In this document: positions 9,284 through 16,562 of the stretch, piece after piece
Layout of the letters: each line of letters begins with the position of its first letter
Position numbering within the stretch: the first letter of the stretch is position 1
Source of the DNA: Micromonospora ureilytica
GTDB lineage: Bacteria > Actinomycetota > Actinomycetes > Mycobacteriales > Micromonosporaceae
Assembly: GCF_015751765.1 (NCBI RefSeq)
Contig: NZ_JADOTX010000001.1
Coordinates: 1,178,001-1,242,000 of the forward strand
Length of the DNA stretch: 64,000 bases
Direction: 5' to 3'
Made by a program: the position numbers and the translations under genes
The notes under the pieces: model-generated
What the model was told of the DNA's origin: nothing
The model's database searches: none
Seen by the model: the letters and a program-made list of their open reading frames with translations, nothing else

Positions 9284-10108
9284 ATGGACTACCGCTACCA
9301 CTGCGCCATTCCCGCCGCCGACGGCCGGAACACGCTGCCCTTCAACCCCTGCCGACTGCTGGACTTCACCCTGCTGCGGCTCTCGGCCGGCGAGTCCTGG
9401 ACCGGCGTGTCCGGTGACCGGGAGATCCTGGCCGTCATCCTCGGCGGCACCGCCAACTTCACCGTCGCCGATCACCATTTCCCGCAGGTCGGCCAGCGTC
9501 CGGACGTCTTCTCCGGCAAGCCGCACTCCGTCTACATCCCGGCCGGCTCCTCGGTGACCGTCGAGGCCGTGACCGCCGTGGAGATAGCGCTACCGAGCGC
9601 GCCCAGCGACCTGGCCACCGACCCCTATGTCATCGCGCCGGAGCAGGTCGCGACCGGCAACTGGGGAGCGGCCAACTTCGGCCGCACCTACCACCAGATC
9701 CTCACCGAGGTCGCCCAACCGGAGCTGCCCGCCCGCCGGCTCATCGTCGGGGAGACCTACACGCCCTCGGGCAACTGGAGCACCTACCCGCCGCACCGGC
9801 ACAAGGTCGATGACCTGCCCGCCGAGGCCGCACACGAGGAGATGTACTACTACCGCGTCAACCCGGCGGACGGGTTCGGCATCAGCCGGGTCTACACCGA
9901 CGAGGGGTACGAGGAGAACGTCACCATCCGCGATCATGTGATGCAGATGATGCCCGAGGGGTACCACACGGTGGTCAGCGCACCCGGCTACACCACCTAC
10001 TTCCTGTGGTTCCTGGCCGGTACACAACGTACCCAGGGCGCCCGCGAGGACGCCGACCTCGCCTGGGTGGGCCAGACCGTGCCGACCCTGCGCAGCCTGG
10101 GCCTCTAG
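9284..10108 (+). CDS. 5-deoxy-glucuronate isomerase / KduI-IolB family isomerase
   Basis: A 274-residue bicupin of the KduI/IolB superfamily. Conserved metal-ligand region PPHRHKVDDLP, followed by HEEMYYYRVNP and MPEGYHTVVSAPGY, gives the His/Glu ligand set of the C-terminal cupin. IolB isomerises 5-deoxy-glucuronate; KduI isomerises the keto-uronate formed after GH88 action. Sequence length and blocks favour IolB, but the neighbouring GH88 gene makes a KduI-like role in this operon the better inference. GAAAGG precedes the ATG at 9284. The stop codon lies inside the arm of a strong hairpin. Confidence 0.8.
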   Translation: MDYRYHCAIPAADGRNTLPFNPCRLLDFTLLRLSAGESWTGVSGDREILAVILGGTANFTVADHHFPQVGQRPDVFSGKPHSVYIPAGSSVTVEAVTAVEIALPSAPSDLATDPYVIAPEQVATGNWGAANFGRTYHQILTEVAQPELPARRLIVGETYTPSGNWSTYPPHRHKVDDLPAEAAHEEMYYYRVNPADGFGISRVYTDEGYEENVTIRDHVMQMMPEGYHTVVSAPGYTTYFLWFLAGTQRTQGAREDADLAWVGQTVPTLRSLGL

Positions 10109-10170
10109 GGCCTGTGTCAAAGCCCCGGACTCCGCCTCGGCTCGACCGAGGACCTCGACACAGGCCCTAG
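10105..10170. repeat. 66-base element with perfect 14-base inverted ends
   Basis: CTAGGGCCTGTGTC (10105-10118) is exactly inverted as GACACAGGCCCTAG (10157-10170). A second stem CCTCGG/CCGAGG lies inside. Simplest reading: a bidirectional terminator between two convergent genes. The unusually long perfect arms, the CTAG at both extreme ends and the overlap with a stop codon also fit a miniature inverted-repeat element using a CTAG target. Confidence 0.7.
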
Positions 10171-10267
10171 CGCAGCGACCCCGGTCGGGTAACCCGGTGG
10201 GAGGTGGCCCGTCGCGGCGGGCGCTTCCTACGGGCCGACCGGCGTCGTCGGCGTCGCGGTCCTCGCC

Positions 10268-10750
10268 TCAGTTGTCCTCGACGAACAGGTTGGCGTACCG
10301 GGCAAGGTAGAGCGGCCAGCCTTCGTCGTGGGCGACGCCGTCGCGGACCGCGGGCCAGCCGGGGCCGTGCCGGTCGAGGTTGCGGTGCTCCAACTCGACC
10401 CGAGTGCGCTCCGGGGTTTCGGCGATGAAGGTGACCTCGACCTCGCTGGTGTTGGCCAGGTCGCTCTCGACCTGCCAGGTCGGGCTGATGTCCCAGCTGA
10501 ACACGACGCGTTTCGGGGGTTCGTAGGCCAGCACCCGGGCCCACCGGCACTCTTCGCCGTCGGCGCTGCGATCGTAGATGTGGCCGCCGACCTTCGGTTC
10601 GAAGACGGTCTCGGCGGTCCCGGCGCTGAGCAGGGTGTGCTCGCGCGGTTTGAAGTCGCCGAACCGTTCGGTGAACACGGTGAAGGCTCGCTCGATGGGT
10701 GCCTGCACGATGACGTGCCGGCGCACGACGACCTCGGCGGTTTCGGTCAT
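10268..10750 (-). CDS. SRPBCC/AHSA1-like domain protein
   Basis: A 160-residue protein of the START/Bet v1-like SRPBCC superfamily (VIVQAPIERAFTVFTERFGDF, GGHIYDRSADGEECRWARVLAYEPPK, VVFSWDISP), in the activator-of-Hsp90-ATPase-like branch. These small cup-shaped proteins bind hydrophobic ligands. They are very often encoded with an ArsR regulator, as here: its ATG overlaps the ArsR stop (ATGA at 10747-10750). The ligand is unknown. It ends 98 bases from the hairpin at 10105-10170. Confidence 0.88.
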   Translation of the reverse strand: MTETAEVVVRRHVIVQAPIERAFTVFTERFGDFKPREHTLLSAGTAETVFEPKVGGHIYDRSADGEECRWARVLAYEPPKRVVFSWDISPTWQVESDLANTSEVEVTFIAETPERTRVELEHRNLDRHGPGWPAVRDGVAHDEGWPLYLARYANLFVEDN

Positions 10751-11070
10751 GACTCCTCCTCGGTGGGTCTTTCGGCCGCGTCCTGAAAGCCTGTGAGGGC
10801 GCGGTTCCAGTACGTGTCGAGCTGGTCTCGAAGGGCGGCGACACCTGCCGGGTTGAGCCGGTAGACCCTGCGGGTGCCGGCGGCGCGGTCGGTGACGAGG
10901 CCGGCGTCTTTGAGCACTCTGAGGTGTTGGGAAACCGCTGGCCTGCTGATCGGCAGGACTTCGGCGAGTTCGCCGACGGCGCGGGGTCGTTCGGCCAGGC
11001 ACGCGATGATGGCGCGCCTCGTGGGATCGCCGAGCGCGTCCCACCCATCATCAGCTTGGTAAGTCCCCAC
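10747..11070 (-). CDS. ArsR-family winged-helix repressor
   Basis: A 107-residue ArsR/SmtB regulator (ALGDPTRRAIIACLAERPRAV, ISRPAVSQHLRVLKDAGLV, RRVYRLNPAG). It lacks the CxC metal site of arsenic sensors, so it belongs to the branch paired with SRPBCC proteins. The start is set at GTG 11070 because a near-consensus promoter ends 7 bases before it, which predicts a leaderless transcript. The TTG at 11106 that would give 12 more residues is part of the -35 box. It overlaps the SRPBCC gene and probably represses its own operon through the palindrome at 11075-11092. Confidence 0.88.
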   Translation of the reverse strand: MGTYQADDGWDALGDPTRRAIIACLAERPRAVGELAEVLPISRPAVSQHLRVLKDAGLVTDRAAGTRRVYRLNPAGVAALRDQLDTYWNRALTGFQDAAERPTEEES

Positions 11071-11074
11071 GAAC

Positions 11075-11106
11075 GGTAAGCTACTACTTACCAAAGGCGG
11101 GGTCAA
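11075..11106 (-). promoter_or_regulatory. ArsR operon promoter with embedded operator
   Basis: On the minus strand: TTGACC (11106-11101), 17 bases, TAGCTT (11083-11078), then 7 bases to the GTG at 11070. A perfect inverted repeat GGTAAG-N6-CTTACC covers 11075-11092, overlapping the -10 box. A further half-site TTGGTAAG lies just inside the coding region near 11057. The arrangement predicts autorepression and leaderless mRNA. Confidence 0.75.
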
Positions 11107-11161
11107 CGTGCCCTGACCCGGCGCCCGTCATTGTCGCCGGCAAAGAATTCCGATCTTGTGC

Positions 11162-11188
11162 CCATCCGTCTGTGGGTCGGCCTCGAAT
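11162..11188 (+). promoter_or_regulatory. SigK-type promoter P1 (fasciclin operon)
   Basis: CCATCC (11162-11167), 16 bases, CGAAT (11184-11188). This matches the -35/-10 pattern described for mycobacterial SigK, whose targets include the fasciclin proteins MPT70/MPT83. The fasciclin gene starts 45 bases downstream. Confidence 0.8.
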
Positions 11189-11233
11189 GCCTCATGACAG
11201 CAGCAATCGAGTACAAGCATCTGAGGAGTTCGT

Positions 11234-11863
11234 ATGAAGCGGCGCCTGTTTGCCACCGTCGGCGTGATCGCCGTGCTGGCCCTGTCCGCCTGCGGCGGTA
11301 CCGACAGCGAGGACACCGCCAGCGGCATGCCGAGCACGTCCGCCAGCGCACCGATGGCCTCGGCCTCGCCGTCGATGATGATGTCGGGTCAGTTCGGCCC
11401 GGGATGTGCGGCCGTGCCGACCGATCCGTCCAACCCAGGAAGTTTCGACGCGATGACGAAGGTGCCGGTGGCCACCGCCGCGTCCGGCAATCCGCTGCTG
11501 TCGACGCTGGTGACGGCGGTGAAGAAGGCCAACCTGGTGGACTCGCTCAACGGCGCGCAGGGCGTGACGGTGTTCGCGCCGACCAACGACGCGTTTGCCA
11601 AGCTTCCGAAGGCGGACCTGGACAAGGTCCTGGCCGACGACGCCATGCTGAAGAAGATCCTGACCTACCACGTGGTGACGACCCAGTTGTCCCCGGACAC
11701 CCTGGCCGGCACCCACAAGACGTTGCAGGGTGACGACGTCACGGTGACCGGCGGTGGTACCTCGTTCACCGTCAACGGCAGCTCCATGGTGGTCTGTGGG
11801 AACGTCTCGACGGCCAACGCCACCGTGTACATCGTTGACAGCGTCCTGATGCCCAAGAGCTGA
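11234..11863 (+). CDS. FAS1 (fasciclin) domain lipoprotein, MPT83-like
   Basis: A 209-residue surface lipoprotein. The lipobox LALSAC gives lipidated C20, followed by a Ser/Ala/Met-rich linker and one FAS1 domain. Visible FAS1 blocks are GVTVFAPTNDAFAKLP and LKKILTYHVV. FAS1 domains mediate adhesion and protein contacts outside the cell. In mycobacteria the homologues MPT70/MPT83 are the main SigK targets; here the gene has a SigK-type promoter 45 bases upstream and sigK itself lies 3.3 kb downstream. GAGGAG precedes the ATG. The next gene begins within its stop codon (TGATG). Confidence 0.93.
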   Translation: MKRRLFATVGVIAVLALSACGGTDSEDTASGMPSTSASAPMASASPSMMMSGQFGPGCAAVPTDPSNPGSFDAMTKVPVATAASGNPLLSTLVTAVKKANLVDSLNGAQGVTVFAPTNDAFAKLPKADLDKVLADDAMLKKILTYHVVTTQLSPDTLAGTHKTLQGDDVTVTGGGTSFTVNGSSMVVCGNVSTANATVYIVDSVLMPKS

Positions 11864-13446
11864 TGGTGTCCACCACCAACGAGCCCCGGCCGGCGACTCG
11901 CCGGCCGGGGCCGTCCCGGAGCGCGACCGCCGCCCGCGGCCTCCTCGTCGGCGTGCTGACCGCCGGGGTTGCCCTCGGCGTGGCGCATCTCGTCGCGGCG
12001 CTTGTCGATCCGGCCGCCGGCCCGGTGCTGGCAGTCGGTAGTGTCGCCGTCGACCTGGCGCCGCAACCGGTCAAGGCCTTCGCCATCCGCACCTTCGGCG
12101 CCAGCGACAAGATCGCCCTCCTCGCCGGCGTCTACGCCCTGCTGGCCCTGAGCGCGGTGGTGCTCGGCGCGCTAGCGATACGACGACGCCGCTACGGTCT
12201 CGCCGGCCTCGCGGTGTTCGCTGCTGTCGGTGTCGCCGCCGTCCTGTCCCGCCCGACCGCGACGCCGGTGGACGTCCTGCCGGTACTGGCGGGTGTCGGT
12301 GTGGGGATCGCCGCGATGCTGCTGTTGGTACGCGCGGCTCGGACGGTCACGGCCACGGAGTCGAGCCGGTCTCGGCTTCTCAACCGCCGCCAGTTCCTGG
12401 TCACGGCGGCGGGGACAGCGCTCGCCGCCGGCGCCACGGCAACCATCGGCCAGACTGTCGGTCGCCGCAGCGCGGTAGGCGCCCGTTCCCGCGCCGGCGT
12501 CCGCATACCGCCGCCGGCGCAACCCGCGCCGCCGCTACCCGGTGGCGTCACCGCCGGCGTGGACGGGGTCTCGCCGTTTCTCACAGCCAACCGGGACTTC
12601 TACCGGGTCGACACCGCCCTCACCGTCCCGCAGGTCGACGTGAAAACCTGGCGGCTGACCCTGGACGGAGCGGTTGACCGGCCCCGCACCTGGACATTCG
12701 ACGACCTCCTCGCCCGCGGCGTGGTGGAGCGCGACATCACCCTCAACTGCGTCTCCAACGAGGTCGGCGGTCCCTACATCGGCACCGCCCGCTGGACAGG
12801 GGTCCCGCTGGCGCCGCTGCTACGCGAGGCGGGCATCCGCGCCGGGCAGAACCAGCTCGTCAGCCGTTCCGTGGAGGGCATGACCATCGGCACCCCGCTG
12901 GACGCGATCCTCGACGGCCGCGACGCGCTCCTGGCCGTGGCCATGAACGGCGAACCCCTGCCCCTGGAACACGGCTTCCCCGTTCGCATGCTCGTCCCCG
13001 GCCTCTACGGCTACGTCGGCGCCTGCAAGTGGCTCACCTCCCTGCAGGTGAGCACCTTCGACGCGTTCGATCCCTACTGGGTGCAGCGTGGGTGGGCCGC
13101 TGACGCACCGGTCAAGACCGCGTCCCGCATCGACACCCCGAAACCCTTCGCCCAACGGCGCGCCGGCCCTGTCATGATCGCCGGTGTCGCCTGGGCGCAA
13201 CGTCGCGGGATCACCGCCGCCGAGGTGCAGATCGACGATGGGCCGTGGCGGCCGGCCCGCCTCGCCGATGGGCCCTCACCGGACCTGTGGCGGCAGTGGA
13301 CCTACCGCTGGGACGCCACCCCCGGCAGCCACACCCTGCGCGTACGGGCCACCGACGCCACCGGCGCCACCCAGAACGGCCAACGCGCAGCGCCCTTCCC
13401 CGACGGCGCGACCGGCTGGCACAGCACCACAGTCACCATCACCTGA
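11863..13446 (+). CDS. Membrane-tethered, Tat-dependent sulfite oxidase-family molybdoenzyme
   Basis: A 527-residue fusion. Residues 1-160 hold about four hydrophobic helices; residues 172-195 (LLNRRQFLVTAAGTALAAGA) form a Tat-like signal; residues 240-527 are a sulfite-oxidase-type molybdopterin domain plus dimerisation domain. The Moco cysteine is C296 (DITLNCVSNE), and R/W-rich cofactor blocks such as GTARWTGVPLAPLL follow. The catalytic part should face outward. Substrates in this family range from sulfite to oxidised methionine (MsrP); no heme domain is present. Coupling to the fasciclin gene and SigK control suggests protection or maturation of cell-surface proteins. This is inference. 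Confidence 0.88.
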   Translation: MVSTTNEPRPATRRPGPSRSATAARGLLVGVLTAGVALGVAHLVAALVDPAAGPVLAVGSVAVDLAPQPVKAFAIRTFGASDKIALLAGVYALLALSAVVLGALAIRRRRYGLAGLAVFAAVGVAAVLSRPTATPVDVLPVLAGVGVGIAAMLLLVRAARTVTATESSRSRLLNRRQFLVTAAGTALAAGATATIGQTVGRRSAVGARSRAGVRIPPPAQPAPPLPGGVTAGVDGVSPFLTANRDFYRVDTALTVPQVDVKTWRLTLDGAVDRPRTWTFDDLLARGVVERDITLNCVSNEVGGPYIGTARWTGVPLAPLLREAGIRAGQNQLVSRSVEGMTIGTPLDAILDGRDALLAVAMNGEPLPLEHGFPVRMLVPGLYGYVGACKWLTSLQVSTFDAFDPYWVQRGWAADAPVKTASRIDTPKPFAQRRAGPVMIAGVAWAQRRGITAAEVQIDDGPWRPARLADGPSPDLWRQWTYRWDATPGSHTLRVRATDATGATQNGQRAAPFPDGATGWHSTTVTIT

Positions 13447-13501
13447 CCTGCTGTGGTCCGACGGGTCACCGTCTGGGCCGAAAAAAAATCCGGGCCGGGA
13501 C

Positions 13502-13528
13502 CAATCCGCTGGCCGGGAGGCGACGAAT
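13502..13528 (+). promoter_or_regulatory. SigK-type promoter P2 (CHRD-like/sortase/sigK operon)
   Basis: CAATCC (13502-13507), 16 bases, CGAAT (13524-13528). It differs from P1 and P3 by one base in the -35. It lies 58 bases before the GTG of the CHRD-like gene and would put sortase, sigK and rskA under SigK autoregulation. Confidence 0.7.
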
Positions 13529-13585
13529 CCCTCACGACAACAGCTGAGCATCAACGCCGTACCCAGGCGGAGACGGAGATTCGTT

Positions 13586-14374
13586 GTGAAATTGTCCCGA
13601 GCCCTGCTTGCCGTGCCCGCGGCCGCGCTGATCCTCGCGTTCCCGGGCGTCGCCCACGCCGACGAGAGCGTGCAGGTCCAGTTGCAGGACCTCAACGAGA
13701 CCGGCGCGACAGGCACCGCGACGTTGACCGCGACGAGCGGCGGTGACCTCAAGGTCATGATCCGGTCGAAGGGCATGACGCCGAACTCGCCGCACGCCCA
13801 GCACGTGCACGGCGCGGCCAACGGTATGGACTTCCACTGCCCGGACAAGTCCGCCGACGCGAACGGCAACGGTTACGTCAGCACCGAAGAGGGCCTCAAG
13901 ATGTACGGGGACATCTTCATCTCGTTGACCACCACCGGAGACACCACAAAGGCCAGCGGCCTGGCGGTGGACCGGATGCCGACGGCCGACGCGAAGGGCA
14001 ACCTCAGTTACGAGCGCACCATCCCCGCCGCTGACCTGCCCAAGGGCACGATCGAGCACCTGAAGGACCTGCACCTCGTGCAGCACGGCATCGACGCCAA
14101 CAAGAACGGCAAGTACGACATGGAAGCGCTCGGGGAGTCGACGTTCGCCAAGTCCGTCGGCGTCAACGACATCCCCGCCGAGGCCACCGACCCCGCGACG
14201 TGCGGCATGGTCAGCGGCGCGGCCGCCGGCTCCGTACCCGCAGGGGGTGTCGCCACCGGCGACGGCAGCACCTCCGGCGGATCGCCGATGATGATGTACG
14301 CCGTGGGTGGCCTCGCGCTGCTCGGCGCAGCCGGTGCGGTCGTCGCGCGCCGCCGGCTCGCCGGCGAGCGCTGA
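13586..14374 (+). CDS. Secreted CHRD-like protein with C-terminal membrane anchor
   Basis: A 262-residue exported protein. The signal peptide ends near FPGVAHADES. The body is His-containing and CHRD-like (SPHAQHVHGAANG, DLHLVQHGIDANKNGKYDME). The C-terminus has a Gly/Ser linker, a hydrophobic helix (MMMYAVGGLALLGAAGAVV) and a basic tail (ARRRLAGER). That tail resembles a sortase substrate, but no LPxTG motif is visible, so simple membrane anchoring is the safer call. The GTG at 13586 is preceded by GGAG. A class F sortase follows 13 bases later, so a noncanonical sorting signal is worth testing. Confidence 0.8.
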   Translation: MKLSRALLAVPAAALILAFPGVAHADESVQVQLQDLNETGATGTATLTATSGGDLKVMIRSKGMTPNSPHAQHVHGAANGMDFHCPDKSADANGNGYVSTEEGLKMYGDIFISLTTTGDTTKASGLAVDRMPTADAKGNLSYERTIPAADLPKGTIEHLKDLHLVQHGIDANKNGKYDMEALGESTFAKSVGVNDIPAEATDPATCGMVSGAAAGSVPAGGVATGDGSTSGGSPMMMYAVGGLALLGAAGAVVARRRLAGER

Positions 14375-14387
14375 GCCGGAGGCAGTC

Positions 14388-15077
14388 GTGCTGGACACCG
14401 GCGACGCACCAGTGCCGGCCGACCGTCGCCGGGGGCGCCACGCGCTCCCGGCGGCGGCCGGCATCCTCACCGTGACGGCGGCCCTGACGATCGGTCTCGC
14501 CGTCGCCGGTCGCGGGGGAGACCCACCCCGACCCGACGCGTCCGCTGCGGCATCGGCCGCGAACGCGTCTGCTGTCCCGGCGACCGGGCCGGGCGAATTG
14601 ACCTCGGGACCGCTGATGGCCGGCTCGCCGCCGACGCGGGTGTCGATCCCGTCGCTGAAGGCCACCGCCGCGATCGTCGCCCTCGGCCTAGAGGCGGACG
14701 GTGCGATGCAGGTTCCGGACAGCGCCACCGACGTGGGCTGGTTCACCAAGGCGCCGACGCCCGGCGCTCTCGGCCCGGCCGTGCTCGCCGGGCACGTCAA
14801 CTGGAAGGGCCGCCGCGGGACGTTCTTCGACCTGGGCACGCTGCCCGTCGGCGCCGGGATCACCGTCGACCGGCAGGACGGCAGCACCGCGATGTTCACC
14901 GTCAGCAAGGTCGAGCAGTATCCCAAGGACCGCTTTCCCACAGCTGAGGTGTACGGGGCGACCGACCACGCGGCGCTACGCCTGATCACCTGCGGCGGCG
15001 AGTTCGACGACACCACCCAGCACTACCGCGACAATGTCATCGTCTACGCGCGCCTTGCCCACGCTCATCCCGCCTGA
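14388..15077 (+). CDS. Class F sortase
   Basis: A 229-residue membrane-anchored transpeptidase. An N-terminal helix (residues 18-41) is followed by a Pro/Ala/Ser linker and the sortase barrel. The catalytic set is complete: H136 (LAGHVNW), C202 (LITCGGEF) and R214 (HYRDN). Class F enzymes are typical of actinomycetes, and their substrates are often undefined. GGAGG lies 7 bases before the GTG at 14388. It sits between a tail-anchored secreted protein and sigK, suggesting that SigK controls display of surface proteins. Confidence 0.92.
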   Translation: MLDTGDAPVPADRRRGRHALPAAAGILTVTAALTIGLAVAGRGGDPPRPDASAAASAANASAVPATGPGELTSGPLMAGSPPTRVSIPSLKATAAIVALGLEADGAMQVPDSATDVGWFTKAPTPGALGPAVLAGHVNWKGRRGTFFDLGTLPVGAGITVDRQDGSTAMFTVSKVEQYPKDRFPTAEVYGATDHAALRLITCGGEFDDTTQHYRDNVIVYARLAHAHPA

Positions 15078-15136
15078 GCACCGAGTACACCGCGGCACAC
15101 CGAACCGTCGCCAGCACAGGAGAGGACAGGCCGAGA

Positions 15137-15754
15137 ATGAGCGGTGACCCGGAACAGGCACGGCGGTTGCGTTCGGTGCCGCCGGACACGGCGACCCCAC
15201 CGAACGCCGACGAGTTGCTGCCGCGAGTGGCGCGCGGTGACGAGGCGGCGTTCGCCACGCTGTACGACGCCATGGCGGGCAGGGTCCTCGGGCTGGCCCG
15301 GCGGGTCGTACGCGATCCGGCGCAGGCGGAGGAGGTGACGCAGGAGGTGATGGTCGAGGTGTGGCGCACCGCCGGCCGCTTCGACGCCGGCCGCGGCTCC
15401 GCCTCGGCGTGGATCCTCACCATGGCGCACCGCCGCGCCGTGGACCGGGTGCGCTCCGAACAGGCCCACACCAACCGGGTCCTGCAGGTCGCCGCGACCG
15501 AGCAACACGTTCCCTACGACGAGGTGGTCGAGGATGTCACCGCCCGCCTGGAGCGGGAACAGGTCCGCCGGTGCCTGGACCGGTTGACCCCGGTGCAGCG
15601 AGAGTCGGTGACCCTGGCCTACTACGGCGGTCACACCTACCGAGAGGTCGCCGAAAAGTTGCAGACACCGCTGCCGACGGTGAAGACGCGGATGCGCGAC
15701 GGATTGATCCGGATGCGCGACTGCCTGGGCATCGAAATGGGGGGACGGGCATGA
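15137..15754 (+). CDS. sigK: ECF RNA polymerase sigma factor SigK
   Basis: A 205-residue ECF sigma factor. Region 2 (ATLYDAMAGRVLGLARRVVRDPAQAEEVTQEV, quoted only in part here) lies at about residues 35-95. Region 4 (LTPVQRESVTLAYYGGHTY, then VKTRMRDGLIRMR) lies at about 145-200. Length, ending and the adjacent zinc anti-sigma gene with 4-base overlap match SigK/RskA of mycobacteria. The promoters found nearby carry the SigK -35/-10 pattern, supporting the name. AGGAGAGGACAG precedes the ATG. Activity should be set by release from the membrane-bound RskA. Confidence 0.9.
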   Translation: MSGDPEQARRLRSVPPDTATPPNADELLPRVARGDEAAFATLYDAMAGRVLGLARRVVRDPAQAEEVTQEVMVEVWRTAGRFDAGRGSASAWILTMAHRRAVDRVRSEQAHTNRVLQVAATEQHVPYDEVVEDVTARLEREQVRRCLDRLTPVQRESVTLAYYGGHTYREVAEKLQTPLPTVKTRMRDGLIRMRDCLGIEMGGRA

Positions 15755-16479
15755 GTGCCGATGTGCACACCCTCGCTGGCGCCTACGTCCTGGACGCGGT
15801 TGACGACGTCGAGAGGGCCGCGTTCGAGCGGCACCTGGCCGAGTGCGAGCCGTGTCGCGACGAGGTGGCCGAGTTGCGGGAGACCGTCGCGCGGCTCGCC
15901 GACGAGACCGACGTCGAGGCGACCCCGGCGGCGTTGCGGGAGCGGACCCTCGCCCAGGTGGCCCGGACTCCCCAGTTGCGCGTCAGCGCTGCGGGCGCCG
16001 GTGGCGGACGGCGGGCAGGCAGGTGGCGACAGCTCACCGTGGCTGCCGCCGCGGCCGTGCTCCTGGCCGGCGGCGCGAGCGCGGTGACCTGGACCGTCAG
16101 CAACGATCGGATCAGCGACGAGCAGGCCAGCAGCGCTCAGGCTCGGCAGATCGCCGCCGTTCTGGACGCCCCGGACGCCCGGGTGTTCGAGCGGCCGTTG
16201 CAGCCCGGCGGCGCCGCCACAGTGGTGGTCTCCCGTGACCGCGATCGCGGTGTGGTGCTGCTGCGCGACCTGCCCGCGCCCGGTGCCGGGCGGATCTACG
16301 AGCTCTGGCTCATCCGTGGCAGCGAGCCCCGCAAGGTGGGACAGCTCGCCGAGGGGGACCGGGCGTCGACCATGGTCATCGGCCCGGTCGCCGACGCGGG
16401 CACGTTCGGGGTGTCCAACGAGCCCGTCGGTGGCTCCGTCACCCCCACTCAGATCCTGGGTACCGTCAAGCTGAGCTGA
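15751..16479 (+). CDS. rskA: Anti-sigma-K factor RskA
   Basis: A 242-residue single-pass anti-sigma factor. The cytoplasmic zinc-binding motif is HLAECEPC (H28, C32, C35). One membrane helix spans about residues 95-115. The extracytoplasmic anti-sigma-K domain contains YELWLIRGSEPRKVG and ends in GGSVTPTQILGTVKLS. Its ATG overlaps the sigK stop (ATGA), ensuring balanced synthesis. By family precedent it is cut by regulated proteolysis, freeing SigK. A strong terminator follows 7 bases after the stop. Confidence 0.92.
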   Translation: MSADVHTLAGAYVLDAVDDVERAAFERHLAECEPCRDEVAELRETVARLADETDVEATPAALRERTLAQVARTPQLRVSAAGAGGGRRAGRWRQLTVAAAAAVLLAGGASAVTWTVSNDRISDEQASSAQARQIAAVLDAPDARVFERPLQPGGAATVVVSRDRDRGVVLLRDLPAPGAGRIYELWLIRGSEPRKVGQLAEGDRASTMVIGPVADAGTFGVSNEPVGGSVTPTQILGTVKLS

Positions 16480-16485
16480 GCACAG

Positions 16486-16514
16486 CCGGGCCGGCACACC
16501 CGCGGCCGGCCCGG
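16486..16514 (+). terminator. Hairpin terminator after rskA
   Basis: CCGGGCCGGC (16486-16495) pairs perfectly with GCCGGCCCGG (16505-16514) across a 9-base loop. It lies 7 bases after the rskA stop and separates that operon from promoter P3. Confidence 0.8.
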
Positions 16515-16528
16515 TCCGTCACCTCCAC

Positions 16529-16555
16529 CCATCCGGACGGCGGACCGCTCCGAAT
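16529..16555 (+). promoter_or_regulatory. SigK-type promoter P3 (pseudokinase, leaderless)
   Basis: CCATCC (16529-16534), 16 bases, CGAAT (16551-16555). The ATG of the pseudokinase is at 16563, 7 bases after the -10, exactly where transcription should start. No ribosome site precedes the gene, so the mRNA is predicted to be leaderless. Confidence 0.8.
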
Positions 16556-16562
16556 CACTCAC

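Noticed and set aside
7243-9285. 680-codon open frame on the minus strand opposite the permease, YesL and GH88 genes
   Set aside because: It is antisense to well-supported genes, low in sequence order and without ribosome site; such shadows are common in GC-rich DNA.
15065-15105. Possible SigK promoter directly before sigK (TCATCC and CGAAC)
   Set aside because: The spacing is 30 bases and the -10 has a mismatch; sigK is better explained by promoter P2 at 13502.
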